Positions 1 through 9,953 of a stretch of DNA of 64,000 nucleotides are shown in pieces. The stretch's first letter is position 1; each line of letters begins with the position of its first letter. This stretch comes from Brevirhabdus pacifica (GTDB lineage: Bacteria; Pseudomonadota; Alphaproteobacteria; Rhodobacterales; Rhodobacteraceae): contig NZ_PGFI01000011.1 in NCBI RefSeq assembly GCF_002797755.1, positions 310,001 to 374,000 on the forward strand, in the 5' to 3' direction. The translations under genes were made by a program, and so were the position numbers. Below the pieces are notes generated by a model, which was not told the DNA's origin, made no database searches, and worked only from the letters and a program-made list of their open reading frames with translations.

Positions 1-717
1 GCCCAGGCCCGAATGGCAGAGAGCAATCACTATGTCTGCGCCCGCCGCGCGCAGCTCGGGCAGCCATTTGCGGGCGGATGCGACGATGTCCTGCACGATT
101 ATGCTGTCGCCCAGGTGGGACTCCCACACGGCGGTCTGCGGCGGCAGGAAGCCAAGCACGCCGAAGGTAAGCTGCCGGGTTCGACCCTCGGTGTCCTGCA
201 CCTGCCGGGGCAGAAGCAGGTAGGGGGCGAACTGTGCGGGCACGTCGCCCGGAAGGGGGGGCGCCATGGCGGACGCGCCGTCGGGGGCGTGCCGATGTTC
301 GAGGTTGCTGACGGCGACGGGGTGACGCGCCCCGCGCAGCACCTGCTGAAGATGCCTCAGCCCGTAGCTGAAGTCATGGTTGCCGATGGTGGCCGCGTCA
401 TACCCCATCTCGTTCAGGGCCTTGATCATCGGATGGATCGCGGGGCCCAGGCCTTGCCGCCGGGCGGTGGCATCCAGATCGCCCATCACAGTTCCCTGCA
501 ACAGGTCGCCTACGTCGAAAAGCAGATGGTTGGCCGCCGTGCTGCGCCGTGCCCGGATCAGCGAGGCCGTCCGCGCGAAGCCGACCCGGTGGTTGGGACG
601 GTCAGCGGTATAGTCATAGGGCAGGATATGCATGTGCAGATCGGCCGTCGCCATGATCCGTAGGTGCACGTGAAAAGGGGAATTGGCGAAAGACTGGAAA
701 TCATGCTCGGACTTCAT
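1..717 (-). CDS. 5'-nucleotidase / 2',3'-cyclic phosphodiesterase family metallophosphatase, partial (N-terminal part)
   Basis: The frame is open through the left edge, so only the first 239 codons are present. The protein reads as a calcineurin-type metallophosphoesterase of the UshA/CpdB class: ATADLHMH (metal-binding D-x-H), FDVGDLLQG (GD motif), TIGNHDFSYG (GNHD motif) and LCHSGLG near the cut end appear in the expected order. The family hydrolyses nucleotides or 2',3'-cyclic nucleotides, usually in the periplasm. No signal peptide is visible, which argues for a cytoplasmic form or a wrong start. I used the ATG at 717; a second ATG at 654 sits directly before the first motif. It is divergent from nudC. 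Confidence 0.85.
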   Translation of the reverse strand, partial: MKSEHDFQSFANSPFHVHLRIMATADLHMHILPYDYTADRPNHRVGFARTASLIRARRSTAANHLLFDVGDLLQGTVMGDLDATARRQGLGPAIHPMIKALNEMGYDAATIGNHDFSYGLRHLQQVLRGARHPVAVSNLEHRHAPDGASAMAPPLPGDVPAQFAPYLLLPRQVQDTEGRTRQLTFGVLGFLPPQTAVWESHLGDSIIVQDIVASARKWLPELRAAGADIVIALCHSGLG

Positions 718-787
718 CGACAGGTCCCGAATTGGCAGAGGGCCTTTTGGCCGCTAGAAGATGAGCTGAAATGTGTATACACGTTAT

Positions 788-814
788 GGTTGTTTTTACA
801 TGTGTGAAACAACC
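788..814. promoter_or_regulatory. inverted repeat upstream of nudC
   Basis: Two perfect 8-bp arms, GGTTGTTT and AAACAACC, flank an 11-bp AT-rich spacer in the gap between the divergent phosphatase gene and nudC. It could be an operator or a leader hairpin. There is no T-tract, so it is not a terminator. The function is unknown. Confidence 0.35.
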
Positions 815-898
815 GATGCGTTAGGTCAACTGTCTTTGTGCAGCGGGCCCATCGCCAATGACCGCCATGGATTACCGGGCGTCGACGGAGGCAGGGAC

Positions 899-1861
899 AT
901 GAAGATCGCCGAAAGCGTCACCTTCGGAGGGGCGGGGCTGGACCGGTCCGGCATGGCACGGCGCGACCCCGAGGGGGTGGCCGCCCTGCAGCGCGACCCC
1001 TCCACCCGCTTTCTGGCCCTGTGGCGGGGCAAGCCGCTGATCGATGCGCAGCGCCGGGACCGGCTGATCTGGCTGGAGGGGGGCGATCCGCTGCTGGAGG
1101 GGGCGCCGGTCGTCTTCCTGTGCCACGCTGGCGGGACGGCCCGCTTTGCCGCCGACGTCTCGGCCTGGACCCCCGCCGAGGCCGACAAGCCGGAGGGCGC
1201 AGCCTTCTTCGACGCCAGCGAACAGCCCGCCCCGGGACAGCCCGGGGATCACCGCTTCGTCGAGTTGCGGGGCGTGATGGCCGGCCTTTCGGCCGCCGAG
1301 GCCGAGATGGTCGCGACGGGCAAGTCGGTTCTGGACTGGCACAACAGCCACCGCTTCTGTTCGACCTGCGGCGCCCAGAGCCGCGCCACCTCGGGCGGCT
1401 GGCAGCGCGATTGCGACGCCTGCGGGCGGCATCACTTCCCGCGCTGCGACCCGGTCGTCATCATGCTGGTGCGCCATGGCAACGACGTGCTGCTCGGCCG
1501 TTCCCACCATTGGCCCGAGGGGATGTATTCGCTTCTGGCCGGCTTCGTGGAGCCGGGCGAGACGATCGAGGCCGCCGTGCGCCGCGAGGTCGCCGAGGAG
1601 ACCGGCGTCAAGGTTGGCGAAGTCGGCTACCTTGCCAGCCAGCCCTGGCCTTACCCTTCTTCGCTGATGATCGGCTGTCACGGCCGCGCCGAAAGCCGCG
1701 ATCTGCGCATCGACCCGGTCGAGATTGATGACGCGCTCTGGCTCTCGCGCGAGGAGGTGATGGACGTTTTCGCCGGGCGGCGCCGGGACATCGCCCCCGC
1801 CCGTCACGGGTCGATCGCACGGTTCCTACTGTGGAACTGGCTTGCGGATCGGCTGGATTGA
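899..1861 (+). CDS. nudC: NAD(+) diphosphatase / NADH pyrophosphatase (Nudix)
   Basis: This 320-residue protein hydrolyses NAD(H) to NMN(H) and AMP and, in the same family, removes NAD caps from RNA. A four-Cys zinc ribbon (CSTCG...CDACG) lies about halfway along and is followed by the Nudix box GFVEPGETIEAAVRREVAEE. The NudC-specific signature SQPWPYPSS follows downstream. The start at 899 is chosen because GGAGG lies just upstream; the frame stays open 42 codons further upstream with no family similarity. The length fits NudC (about 260-320 residues). The gene is followed after 66 bp by an SRPBCC gene on the same strand. Confidence 0.93.
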   Translation: MKIAESVTFGGAGLDRSGMARRDPEGVAALQRDPSTRFLALWRGKPLIDAQRRDRLIWLEGGDPLLEGAPVVFLCHAGGTARFAADVSAWTPAEADKPEGAAFFDASEQPAPGQPGDHRFVELRGVMAGLSAAEAEMVATGKSVLDWHNSHRFCSTCGAQSRATSGGWQRDCDACGRHHFPRCDPVVIMLVRHGNDVLLGRSHHWPEGMYSLLAGFVEPGETIEAAVRREVAEETGVKVGEVGYLASQPWPYPSSLMIGCHGRAESRDLRIDPVEIDDALWLSREEVMDVFAGRRRDIAPARHGSIARFLLWNWLADRLD

Positions 1862-1927
1862 CGGAAGACTGCGCCCGTTCCTGACCCCGCCGAAGCTGGC
1901 GGACCCCAACTGACAAGGCCCTCTTGA

Positions 1928-2398
1928 ATGCAATTCTCCACCAAAGAAGATGTCGACGCCCCGATCGAATACGTCTTCGCGCAACTCAGCGATTTCGACG
2001 GGTTCGAGCGTGCCGCGCTTCGCCGGGGCGCCGATGTCCAGCGGATCACCGGCGATGGCCGGCCCCAGGTGGGCACGAAATGGCGGGGCCGGGCCGATTT
2101 CCGGGGCAAGGAGCGCAAGTTCGAGGCAGAGCTGGTGAAATGCGAGGCCCCGACCGAGTTGCAGCTTAGCGGACAGTCGGACGGGTTCGACTTTTCGGTG
2201 GTGGCCGAACTGGTGGCGCTGTCGCCCAACCGCACCCGTATGCGGATCGCGATCGAGCTGAAGCCCCGGATTCTGTCGGCCCGCCTGGTGATGCAGTCCG
2301 CGCGCCTGGCCAAGCACACGCTGACCAAGCGTTACAAGGAGCGCATCCGCGCCTTTGCCACCGACCTGAACGGGCGCTACGGCCGACCGACCGCCTAG
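1928..2398 (+). CDS. SRPBCC (START/Bet v1-like) family protein
   Basis: A 156-residue soluble protein that begins with a typical SRPBCC opening: a short beta strand, then DVDAPIEYVFAQLSDFDGFE. Alternating beta strands and a long C-terminal helix rich in Lys and Arg follow. The fold binds a hydrophobic ligand in a central cavity, and many alphaproteobacterial members are uncharacterised. No catalytic residues can be assigned. Its end lies 5 bp from the end of the convergent pheA gene and no terminator hairpin is seen between them. The family call is firm; the function is unknown. Confidence 0.75.
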   Translation: MQFSTKEDVDAPIEYVFAQLSDFDGFERAALRRGADVQRITGDGRPQVGTKWRGRADFRGKERKFEAELVKCEAPTELQLSGQSDGFDFSVVAELVALSPNRTRMRIAIELKPRILSARLVMQSARLAKHTLTKRYKERIRAFATDLNGRYGRPTA

Positions 2399-2402
2399 GC
2401 GA

Positions 2403-3236
2403 TCAGCGGCGGTTGGGATCCGAGGGGTAGACGCCCAGGATCGTCTGCTCGGAGCAGAAATAGGCCAGCTCGTCCAGCGCCAGCTTGACGTTGGCATCCT
2501 CGGGGTGGCCCTCGATATCGGCGTAGAACTGGGTCGCCGAGAACGAGCCGCCCACCATGTAGCTTTCGAGCTTGGTCATGTTGACGCCATTGGTGGCAAA
2601 GCCGCCCATCGCCTTGTAAAGCGCGGCCGGGATGTTGCGCACCTTGAACACGAACGAGGTCATCATCGGCCCGTCGCCGCGCCGGGTGGTGTCGGCCTCG
2701 CGCGCCATGATGAGGAAGCGGGTGGTGTTCTTGTCGTGATCCTCAATGTGGCGGGCCAGGACCTCCAGCCCGTAGATCTCGCCCGCCAGCTCCGAGGCCA
2801 GCGCCGCGACCTCGGGGCGCCCGTCGCGGGCCACGGCCTGGGCCGAGCCCGCCGTGTCGGCGCCGGTCACCCGTTCGATGCCGTGTTGCGCCAGGAAATC
2901 CCGGCACTGGCCCAGCAGGACCGGGTGGCTCATGGCGCGGCGCACGCCGGACAGCGGGGTGCCGGGAACTGCAAGCAGGTTGATGTGCACGCGAACGAAT
3001 GCCTCGTCGACGATGTGCAGGCCGGATTCGGGCAGCAGGTGGTGGATATCGGCCACCCGGCCGTATGTCGAGTTTTCGACCGGCAGCATCGCCAGATCCG
3101 CCTCCCCCTGGCGCACGGCGTCGATCACGTCCTCGAACGTGCGGCAGGGAAGCACCTCGTGACCGGGCCGGGCATCGCGGCAAGCCTGGTGGGAATAGGC
3201 CCCAAGCTCGCCCTGGAAGGCAATTCTGTCAGTCAT
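2403..3236 (-). CDS. pheA: prephenate dehydratase
   Basis: This enzyme converts prephenate to phenylpyruvate in phenylalanine synthesis. The 277-residue protein has the periplasmic-binding-like catalytic domain (FQGELGAYSHQAC at the N-terminus, LPVENSTYGRV, and KNTTRFLIM, which holds the catalytic Thr). A C-terminal ACT domain around residues 195-270 contains KLESYMVGGSFSATQFYADIEG, the site of phenylalanine feedback binding. No chorismate mutase domain is fused, as is usual in alphaproteobacteria. It is transcribed divergently from cycM with about 110 bp between the starts. Confidence 0.95.
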   Translation of the reverse strand: MTDRIAFQGELGAYSHQACRDARPGHEVLPCRTFEDVIDAVRQGEADLAMLPVENSTYGRVADIHHLLPESGLHIVDEAFVRVHINLLAVPGTPLSGVRRAMSHPVLLGQCRDFLAQHGIERVTGADTAGSAQAVARDGRPEVAALASELAGEIYGLEVLARHIEDHDKNTTRFLIMAREADTTRRGDGPMMTSFVFKVRNIPAALYKAMGGFATNGVNMTKLESYMVGGSFSATQFYADIEGHPEDANVKLALDELAYFCSEQTILGVYPSDPNRR

Positions 3237-3349
3237 ATTTCAAGAACATTCCGCGCAAACAGGTTTGATCGCGCTAACTACACCTTGCGATGCCCGAGGG
3301 GAAGGCGGTAGATAGCCACGCAAATTGGCTTTCTGAAGCGGGATCTCTC

Positions 3350-3871
3350 ATGTTTGACACTATGACGCTGACCAAGATCATCGGGGCGGGCTGCGGCGCG
3401 CTGCTTGTTTTTCTTCTGGGGAACTGGGCAGCGGAACTGATTTACGAGCCTGCGGGCGGGCATGAGGGCGAAAACGCTTCCTACGTGATCGAAGTTGCCG
3501 ACGCCGGCGGTGAAGGCGGTGGCGAAGCAGCCGAGGAAGTCGACTTTGCCGCGGTCCTGGCAGCAGCCGATCCCGGCAAGGGCGAGCGGGTCTTCTCCAA
3601 GTGCAAGGCCTGCCACAAGCTTGAGGACGGCGCGAACGGCACCGGTCCGCATCTTTACGGCGTCGTCGACCGCGAAGTCGGCTCGGTTCCCGGCTTCTCC
3701 TACTCGGGCGCGCTGAAGGCGGTGGCCGATGTCTGGTCGCCCGAGCATCTGGACGGTTTCCTCAAGAACCCCAAGGGCTATGCCCCCGGCACCAAGATGG
3801 GCTTTTCGGGCCTCAAGGATGTCGAGGATCGCGCCAACCTGATCGCCTACCTCGGCACCATCGGCGGCTGA
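3350..3871 (+). CDS. cycM: membrane-anchored cytochrome c552 (CycM type)
   Basis: A 173-residue c-type cytochrome with one N-terminal transmembrane anchor (residues about 7-24), an acidic Glu/Gly-rich linker, and a class I cytochrome c domain. The domain has one haem motif CKACH and a Met ligand in GTKMGFSG. Size and layout match Paracoccus CycM (about 176 residues), which carries electrons from the bc1 complex to the aa3 oxidase on the periplasmic face of the membrane. I chose the ATG at 3350 because it places the anchor at the N-terminus; the frame is open 20 codons further upstream. A strong terminator follows. Confidence 0.9.
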   Translation: MFDTMTLTKIIGAGCGALLVFLLGNWAAELIYEPAGGHEGENASYVIEVADAGGEGGGEAAEEVDFAAVLAAADPGKGERVFSKCKACHKLEDGANGTGPHLYGVVDREVGSVPGFSYSGALKAVADVWSPEHLDGFLKNPKGYAPGTKMGFSGLKDVEDRANLIAYLGTIGG

Positions 3872-3921
3872 CGCGCCGCTCACTCTGGCGCGGGGCCGGA
3901 AGGCCTGCCACGACAGTTTCC

Positions 3922-3948
3922 AAAGGCCGCCCCCGGGGCGGCCTTTTT
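3922..3948 (+). terminator. rho-independent terminator after cycM
   Basis: GGCCGCCCC and GGGGCGGCC form a GC-only stem at 3925-3943, followed by TTTTT on the plus strand, 50 bp after the cycM stop. A-residues precede the stem. Confidence 0.85.
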
Positions 3949-4085
3949 CGTGTCCGCAGCCGCGTTCCCGAAATTCCGCCGCCCGCCGGCAAAAACGCAA
4001 TTGTTGATTTGCTTTCCCGAAGTTTACCTTACTCTTGTCCTGATGCCGCCCCGGCGCGGCCCCCGGATCCACAGAGGAGGAGCGG

Positions 4086-6038
4086 ATGCGACAGCCCGAC
4101 CACATGCAGACCACGCGGCGTGCGGACGCCGCCGTCCTGACGGCGACCCGGGACGGGGGCGCCGGTGCCCACATGGCCCGGATCGGGGCATTGATCGGCA
4201 CGCTCTTCGTGATGTTGCTGGTGCTGGCGCTGGGCACGGGGCTGGCACGGGCGGAAAGCCACATGAAGGTGGCGCACGGCATCTCGACCTACGGGGAGCT
4301 GAAATATCCTGCGGACTTCAAGCATCTCGACTACGTGAACCCCGAGGCCCCGAAGGGCGGCGAGATCTCGCAATGGGCGTTTGGCGAGTTCGACTCGATG
4401 CATCCCTACACGCTGAAGGGCCGGGCCGGGCGGCTGTCGTCGATCTTCTTCGAAAGCCTGCTGACCGGCACCGCCGACGAGATCGGCAGCTACTACGGCC
4501 TGCTGGCCGAAAGCCTGGAATTCCCCGAGGACCGCAGCGAGGTGATCTTCAACCTGCGCCCCGAGGCCCAGTTCTCGGACGGCACGCCGGTGACGGCCGA
4601 CGATGTCCTCTTCTCGTTCGAGATCCTGCGTGACAAGGGGCTGCCCAGCTTCCGCGCGCAACTGTCCAAGAAGGTCGAGACGGTCGAGGTCCTTGGCCCG
4701 CAGCGCATCCGCTACGTGTTCAAGACCGACATCCCTACTCGCGACCTGCCGATGGACGTGGGCTCGCTACCGGTCTTCTCGCGCAAGTTCTACGAGGAGA
4801 ACGACCGCGATTTCGAGGAAGACAGTTTCGAGCCGCTGCTGGGATCGGGCCCCTACGTGCTGGGCGATGTGGACCGGGGCAAATCCATCGTCTACGAGCG
4901 TAACCCCGATTACTGGGGCGCCGATCTGCCGATCAATATCGGACAGAACAATTTCGACCGGATCAAGATCCTCTACTTCGGCGACTACAACACCGCTTTC
5001 GAGGGGTTCAAGGCCGGTGCCTACACCTTCCGCGACGAAGCCTCGTCGAAGATCTGGGCGACTTCCTACGACTTTCCGGCGCTGGAAAAGGGCTGGGTCG
5101 TCAAGGCCGAGATCCCCCATGGCATCAAGGCCCCGGGCCAGTCCTTCGTCTTCAACCTGCGCCGCGAGAAGTTCCAGGATCCCCGCGTGCGCGAGGCGAT
5201 CGGGTTGATGTTCAACTTCCAATGGTCGAACGAGACGCTGTTCTACGGCATCTACGAGCGGTCGAGCAGCTTCTGGGCGAACTCCGACCTGGCGGCCGAG
5301 GCCCCCATGAGCGAGCGTGAGCGCAACCTGCTGGAACCCCTGGCCGACATCCTGCCCGAAGGCGCGATGGATGACGAACCCTTCTCCTATCCCAACGGCA
5401 GCGACCGGCAGGTGGATCGCAAGATGCTGCGCCGCGCCGGCCAGCTTCTGGAAGAGGCCGGCTGGATCGTGGGCGACGACGGCATGCGCCGCAACGCCAA
5501 GGGCGACACCCTGAAGGTCGAATTCCTGAACGACAGCCAGACATTCGACCGGGTGCTGAACCCCTATGTCGAGAACCTGCGCCGGCTGGGCGTGGATGCG
5601 GTGCACAACCGGATCGACAACGCCCAGATGGAAAGCCGCACCCGGCCGCCCAACTATGATTTCGACATCATCACAGACTTCCTCCAGACCTCGTACATTC
5701 CGGGCACCGAGCTGCGCCAGTATTACGGGTCCGAGACCGCCGACAGCTCGGTCTTCAACAAGGCGGGGCTGAAGTCCGAGGCGGTCGACAAGCTGATCGA
5801 CCTGCTCATCGCCGCCGAGACCGAGGATGAGATGCGCGCCCGCATCAAGGCGCTGGACCGGGTGCTGCGGGCCGAGAAATTCTCGATCCCGCAGTGGTAC
5901 AAGGGCGCGTTCACGGTTGCCTATTACGACATGTACCGTCATCCCGAAGCTCTGCCGCCCTATGCGCTGGGCGAGCTGAGCTTCTGGTGGTACGACAAGG
6001 AACGCGCACAAGAGCTGAAAGCCGCAGGCGCGTTCTGA
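4086..6038 (+). CDS. yejA: extracellular solute-binding protein of a YejABEF-type peptide ABC importer
   Basis: A 650-residue family 5 solute-binding protein, the periplasmic receptor of a di/oligopeptide-type importer. The motif KHLDYVNPEAPKGG followed by FDSMHPYTLKG is characteristic of the YejA branch (linked in enterobacteria to microcin C uptake). The start at 4086 has an excellent AGAGGAGG site. The hydrophobic signal core lies late, at residues about 31-52, with LARA just after it, so the signal peptide has an unusually long 30-residue N-region unless the ATG at 4173 is used. It is the first gene of a four-gene operon with both permeases and the fused ATPase. Confidence 0.9.
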   Translation: MRQPDHMQTTRRADAAVLTATRDGGAGAHMARIGALIGTLFVMLLVLALGTGLARAESHMKVAHGISTYGELKYPADFKHLDYVNPEAPKGGEISQWAFGEFDSMHPYTLKGRAGRLSSIFFESLLTGTADEIGSYYGLLAESLEFPEDRSEVIFNLRPEAQFSDGTPVTADDVLFSFEILRDKGLPSFRAQLSKKVETVEVLGPQRIRYVFKTDIPTRDLPMDVGSLPVFSRKFYEENDRDFEEDSFEPLLGSGPYVLGDVDRGKSIVYERNPDYWGADLPINIGQNNFDRIKILYFGDYNTAFEGFKAGAYTFRDEASSKIWATSYDFPALEKGWVVKAEIPHGIKAPGQSFVFNLRREKFQDPRVREAIGLMFNFQWSNETLFYGIYERSSSFWANSDLAAEAPMSERERNLLEPLADILPEGAMDDEPFSYPNGSDRQVDRKMLRRAGQLLEEAGWIVGDDGMRRNAKGDTLKVEFLNDSQTFDRVLNPYVENLRRLGVDAVHNRIDNAQMESRTRPPNYDFDIITDFLQTSYIPGTELRQYYGSETADSSVFNKAGLKSEAVDKLIDLLIAAETEDEMRARIKALDRVLRAEKFSIPQWYKGAFTVAYYDMYRHPEALPPYALGELSFWWYDKERAQELKAAGAF

Positions 6039-6064
6039 GGCAGGCGGGAAACGGGAAGATCTGA

Positions 6065-7153
6065 ATGGGTGCCTATATCCTCCGGCGACTGGCCCTCGTC
6101 ATCCCGACGTTGATCGGGATCATGATCGTCAACTTCACACTGACCCAGTTCGTGCCCGGCGGCCCGATCGAGCAGATCCTTGCCCAGATGGAGGGCGAGG
6201 GGAACGTCTTTCAGGGCTTTGCCGGGGGCGGCGATGCGGGCGGTGGCGCCAACGCCATCGGCGGCGACGACCGCTATCAGGGCGCACGCGGCCTGCCGCC
6301 CGAGTTCATCGCCGATCTGGAAAAGCAGTTCGGCTTCGACAAGCCGCCGCTGCAACGCTTCTTCGAGATGATGTGGAACTACCTGCGCTTCGATTTCGGC
6401 GAAAGCTACTTCCGCTCGATCAGCGTCATCGATCTGGTGCTGGAAAAGATGCCGGTCTCGATCACGCTGGGGCTCTGGTCGACGCTGATCGCCTATGTGG
6501 TCTCGATCCCGCTGGGGGTGCGCAAGGCGGTCCGCGACGGGTCGAAATTCGACAGCTGGACCTCGGGGCTGATCATCGTGGCCTATGCGATCCCCGCGTT
6601 TCTTTTCGCTATCATGCTGCTGGTGCTGTTCGCCGGCGGCTCCTACTGGAAGATCTTCCCGCTAAGGGGCCTCGTCTCGGACAATTGGGAAGAGCTGAGC
6701 CTGCTGGGCCAGATCGCCGACTATTTCTGGCACATCGCGCTGCCGGTGCTGGCGACCTCGATCTCGGGGTTCGCCACGCTGACGCTGCTGACCAAGAACT
6801 CGTTTCTGGACGAGATCAAGAAGCAATACGTCGTCACCGCCAAGGCCAAGGGCCTGAGCGAGCGCAAGGTGCTTTACGGCCATGTCTTCCGCAACGCGAT
6901 GCTGATCGTGATCGCGGGCTTTCCGGCCATGTTCATCGGCATCCTCTTTTCATCCTCGTTGCTGATCGAGACGATCTTCTCGCTGGACGGGCTGGGCCGG
7001 CTGGGGTTCGAGGCCGCGCTGGCACGCGATTACCCGGTGCTGTTCGGCACGCTCTACATCTTCGGGCTGATGGGGCTGGTGATCGGCATCCTGTCGGACC
7101 TGATGTATGTGCTGGTCGATCCCCGCATCGATTTCGAAAGCCGGGAGACCTGA
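6065..7153 (+). CDS. yejB: microcin C/peptide ABC transporter permease
   Basis: A 362-residue inner-membrane permease of the DppB/OppB type. It opens with MGAYILRRL, the classic start of this family, then has a TM helix, a long periplasmic insert with Gly-rich sequence (about residues 50-75), and five further TM helices. The cytoplasmic EAA-like loop contains [25 protein letters not shown]. The extra periplasmic insert is typical of YejB compared with DppB. It starts 26 bp after yejA with GGGAAG upstream, and 4 bp separate its end from yejE. Confidence 0.92.
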   Translation: MGAYILRRLALVIPTLIGIMIVNFTLTQFVPGGPIEQILAQMEGEGNVFQGFAGGGDAGGGANAIGGDDRYQGARGLPPEFIADLEKQFGFDKPPLQRFFEMMWNYLRFDFGESYFRSISVIDLVLEKMPVSITLGLWSTLIAYVVSIPLGVRKAVRDGSKFDSWTSGLIIVAYAIPAFLFAIMLLVLFAGGSYWKIFPLRGLVSDNWEELSLLGQIADYFWHIALPVLATSISGFATLTLLTKNSFLDEIKKQYVVTAKAKGLSERKVLYGHVFRNAMLIVIAGFPAMFIGILFSSSLLIETIFSLDGLGRLGFEAALARDYPVLFGTLYIFGLMGLVIGILSDLMYVLVDPRIDFESRET

Positions 7154-7157
7154 TCGC

Positions 7158-8264
7158 ATGACCCTCTCCCCCCTCAACCAGAGACGCTGGCGCAACTTCC
7201 GCCGCAACCGCCGGGCCTATTGGTCGCTGGTGCTGTTCGTGCTGTTCTTCGGCCTGTCGCTCTTTGCCGAGCTTCTGGCCAACGACAAGCCGCTGCTGGT
7301 GAACTATCGCGGCGACTTCTATGTCCCCATCGCCAAGTTCTACCCCGAGACCGAGTTCGGCGGCGACTTCAAGACCGAGGCCATCTACCGCGATGTCGAG
7401 GTCGAATGCCTGATCGTCTCGGGCGGGCTCGACACCTGTTTCGACGCCCCCGAAGAGGTGCTGGCCGACGCGCAGGACGGGACCGTGGAGGGGCAGGCGA
7501 TCGACAAGGGCTGGATGATCTGGCCGCTGATCCCCTATTCCTACAACACCATCGTCGACATTCAGGGCGTGGCCCCGTCGCCGCCCGACGCCAACAACTG
7601 GCTGGGCACCGACGACACCAAGCGCGACGTGCTGGCGCGGGTGATCTACGGCGTGCGCCTCAGCGTGATCTTCACCATCATCGTCACCGGCCTCGCCTCG
7701 CTGATCGGCATCTTCGCAGGCGCGGTGCAGGGCTTTTTCGGGGGCAAGACCGACCTGATCTTCCAGCGAATCCTGGAAATCTGGGCGTCGACCCCGTCGC
7801 TTTACGTGATCATCATCCTTTTCGCGATCCTCGGGCGCAGTTTCTGGCTGCTTGTCTTCGTGTCGGTGTTGTTCGGCTGGCCGGCGCTGGTGGGCGTGGT
7901 GCGGGCCGAGTTCCTGCGCGCGCGCAACTATGAATACGTCCGCGCGGCGCGGGCGCTGGGTGTGTCCAGCTGGAAGATCATGTTCCGCCACATGCTGCCC
8001 AACGCGATGGTGGCCACGCTGACGCTGCTGCCCTTCATCGTGTCGGGCACTATCGGGATGCTGGCCTCGCTGGACTTTCTGGGCTTTGGCCTGCCCTCGG
8101 CGCTGCCCTCGCTGGGCGAGCTGACGCTTCAGGCCAAGCAGAACCTGCAGGCCCCGTGGCTGGGCTTTACCGCGTTCATCACCTTCGCGGTGCTGCTGTC
8201 GCTGCTGGTCTTCATCTTCGAGGGGGTCCGCGATGCGTTCGACCCCAGAAAGACGTTTCAATGA
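7158..8264 (+). CDS. yejE: microcin C/peptide ABC transporter permease
   Basis: A 368-residue second permease of the importer (DppC/OppC type). One N-terminal TM helix is followed by a long periplasmic region of about 120 residues that mentions two Cys (VECLIVSGGLDTC), then the transmembrane core. The EAA loop reads YEYVRAARALGVSSWKIMFRH. The motif LGTDDTKRDVLARVIYGVR is the OppC-type signature. The ATG at 7158 directly follows the yejB stop; an open frame extends upstream inside yejB and is not used. Its stop codon overlaps the start of the ATPase gene. Confidence 0.92.
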   Translation: MTLSPLNQRRWRNFRRNRRAYWSLVLFVLFFGLSLFAELLANDKPLLVNYRGDFYVPIAKFYPETEFGGDFKTEAIYRDVEVECLIVSGGLDTCFDAPEEVLADAQDGTVEGQAIDKGWMIWPLIPYSYNTIVDIQGVAPSPPDANNWLGTDDTKRDVLARVIYGVRLSVIFTIIVTGLASLIGIFAGAVQGFFGGKTDLIFQRILEIWASTPSLYVIIILFAILGRSFWLLVFVSVLFGWPALVGVVRAEFLRARNYEYVRAARALGVSSWKIMFRHMLPNAMVATLTLLPFIVSGTIGMLASLDFLGFGLPSALPSLGELTLQAKQNLQAPWLGFTAFITFAVLLSLLVFIFEGVRDAFDPRKTFQ

Positions 8265-9862
8265 GCCGCATACTGGATGTCCGGGATCTGGAGATCGCCT
8301 TTCGCCAGGACGGTGAGACCACGAGCGCCGTGCGCGGCGTGTCGTTTCACGTCGACACCGGCGAGACCGTGGCGCTGGTCGGCGAGTCGGGGTCCGGCAA
8401 GTCGGTGACCGCGCTGTCGACGGTTTCGCTTCTGCCCGACAGCGCCCGCATCTCGGGCTCGATCACCTATCAGGATCAGCAGATGGTCGGTGCCGACGAG
8501 GCGCTTTTGCGCAAGGTGCGCGGCAACGACATCAGCTTCATCTTTCAGGAACCGATGACCTCGCTGAACCCGCTGCACACGCTGGAAAAGCAGCTGGCGG
8601 AATCGCTGGCGCTGCATCAGGGGCTAAGCGGCAAACCCGCCCGCGAGCGTATCCTTGAGCTGTTGCATCAGGTCGGCATCCGCGACCCCGAAGAACGTCT
8701 TGGCGCCTATCCGCACCAGCTTTCGGGCGGCCAGCGGCAGCGGGTGATGATCGCGATGGCGCTGGCCAACGGCCCCGAGCTGCTGATCGCGGACGAGCCG
8801 ACCACCGCGCTCGACGTGACCATTCAGGCGCAGATCCTTGATCTGCTGGCGGACCTGAAACAGCGGCTTGGCATGAGCCTTCTGTTCATCACCCACGATC
8901 TGGCCATTGTGCGCAAGATCGCCGACCGGGTCTGCGTCATGCAGGGCGGCGAGATCGTCGAGACCGGCCCCACGGCCGAGATCTTCGCCAACCCGCAGCA
9001 TCCCTATACCCAGAAGCTTTTGGGCGCCGAGCCTTCGGGCCACCCGGCCCCGGTCCCCGCAGGCGCCCAAGAGGTGATCCGCACCGAGGATCTGCGCGTG
9101 TGGTTCCCCATCCAGCGTGGGCTTTTGAAACGCACCGTGGGTCATGTGAAAGCCGTCAACGCCGCGGACCTCGCGGTCCGTCAGGGCGAGACGCTGGGCG
9201 TGGTGGGCGAATCCGGTTCGGGCAAGACGACGCTTGCGCTGGCGATCATGCGGCTGATCTCGTCCGAGGGGCGGATCCTCTATGAGGGCGAGGATATTCA
9301 AGGCTGGCGCTCGGCCCAGCTGCGGCGGCTGCGCAAGGACATGCAGATCGTGTTCCAGGACCCCTACGGCTCGCTCAGCCCGCGCATGACGATCGAGCAG
9401 ATCGTGTCCGAGGGGCTCAGCGTCCACGGGGTCGAACAGGGCCGAGACCGCCGCGAGATGGTGGCCGAGATCCTGACCGAAGTGGGTCTGCGCCCCGAGA
9501 TGATGGACCGCTACCCGCATGAATTCTCGGGCGGGCAGCGGCAGCGCATCGCCATCGCCCGCGCCATGATCCTCAAGCCCCGCCTGCTGGTGCTGGACGA
9601 GCCGACGTCGGCGCTGGACATGACGGTGCAGGTGCAGATCGTCGACCTGCTGCGCGAGTTGCAGTCGAAATACGGGCTGGCCTATCTGTTCATCAGTCAC
9701 GACCTGAAGGTGGTCCGCGCGCTCAGCCACAAGGTGATCGTGATGAAGCAGGGCGACATTGTCGAGGCCGGCGACAGCGAGACCGTGTTCGAGCGGCCCA
9801 CCCATCCCTACACCCGCACCCTGCTGGCCGCGGCGTTCGACCTGCGGGCGGGCGCCGCCTGA
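8261..9862 (+). CDS. yejF: peptide ABC transporter ATPase with two fused nucleotide-binding domains
   Basis: A 533-residue cytoplasmic ATPase made of two complete ABC domains in tandem. The first has Walker A GESGSGKS, signature LSGGQRQR and Walker [13 protein letters not shown]. The second has [16 protein letters not shown] and [12 protein letters not shown]. Each carries the oligopeptide/nickel-family C-terminal segment (HPYTQKLL and HPYTRTLL). Both sites look intact. The start overlaps the yejE stop as ATGA, so translation is likely coupled. A shared terminator lies about 40 bp downstream. Confidence 0.93.
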   Translation: MSRILDVRDLEIAFRQDGETTSAVRGVSFHVDTGETVALVGESGSGKSVTALSTVSLLPDSARISGSITYQDQQMVGADEALLRKVRGNDISFIFQEPMTSLNPLHTLEKQLAESLALHQGLSGKPARERILELLHQVGIRDPEERLGAYPHQLSGGQRQRVMIAMALANGPELLIADEPTTALDVTIQAQILDLLADLKQRLGMSLLFITHDLAIVRKIADRVCVMQGGEIVETGPTAEIFANPQHPYTQKLLGAEPSGHPAPVPAGAQEVIRTEDLRVWFPIQRGLLKRTVGHVKAVNAADLAVRQGETLGVVGESGSGKTTLALAIMRLISSEGRILYEGEDIQGWRSAQLRRLRKDMQIVFQDPYGSLSPRMTIEQIVSEGLSVHGVEQGRDRREMVAEILTEVGLRPEMMDRYPHEFSGGQRQRIAIARAMILKPRLLVLDEPTSALDMTVQVQIVDLLRELQSKYGLAYLFISHDLKVVRALSHKVIVMKQGDIVEAGDSETVFERPTHPYTRTLLAAAFDLRAGAA

Positions 9863-9900
9863 CGGGGCAGGGAGCGTTCTGCGACTGACATGAGAATGAA

Positions 9901-9928
9901 AAAAGGCGGCCCCGGGGGCCGCCTTTTT
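9901..9928. terminator. bidirectional terminator between yejF and the DD-carboxypeptidase gene
   Basis: A-tract, then stem GGCGGCCCC/GGGGCCGCC at 9905-9923, then TTTTT. The A-tract before the stem gives a T-tract on the minus strand, so it can serve both convergent genes. Confidence 0.88.
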
Positions 9929-9953
9929 CAATCCACAGGGTGTCTTGCCGCGA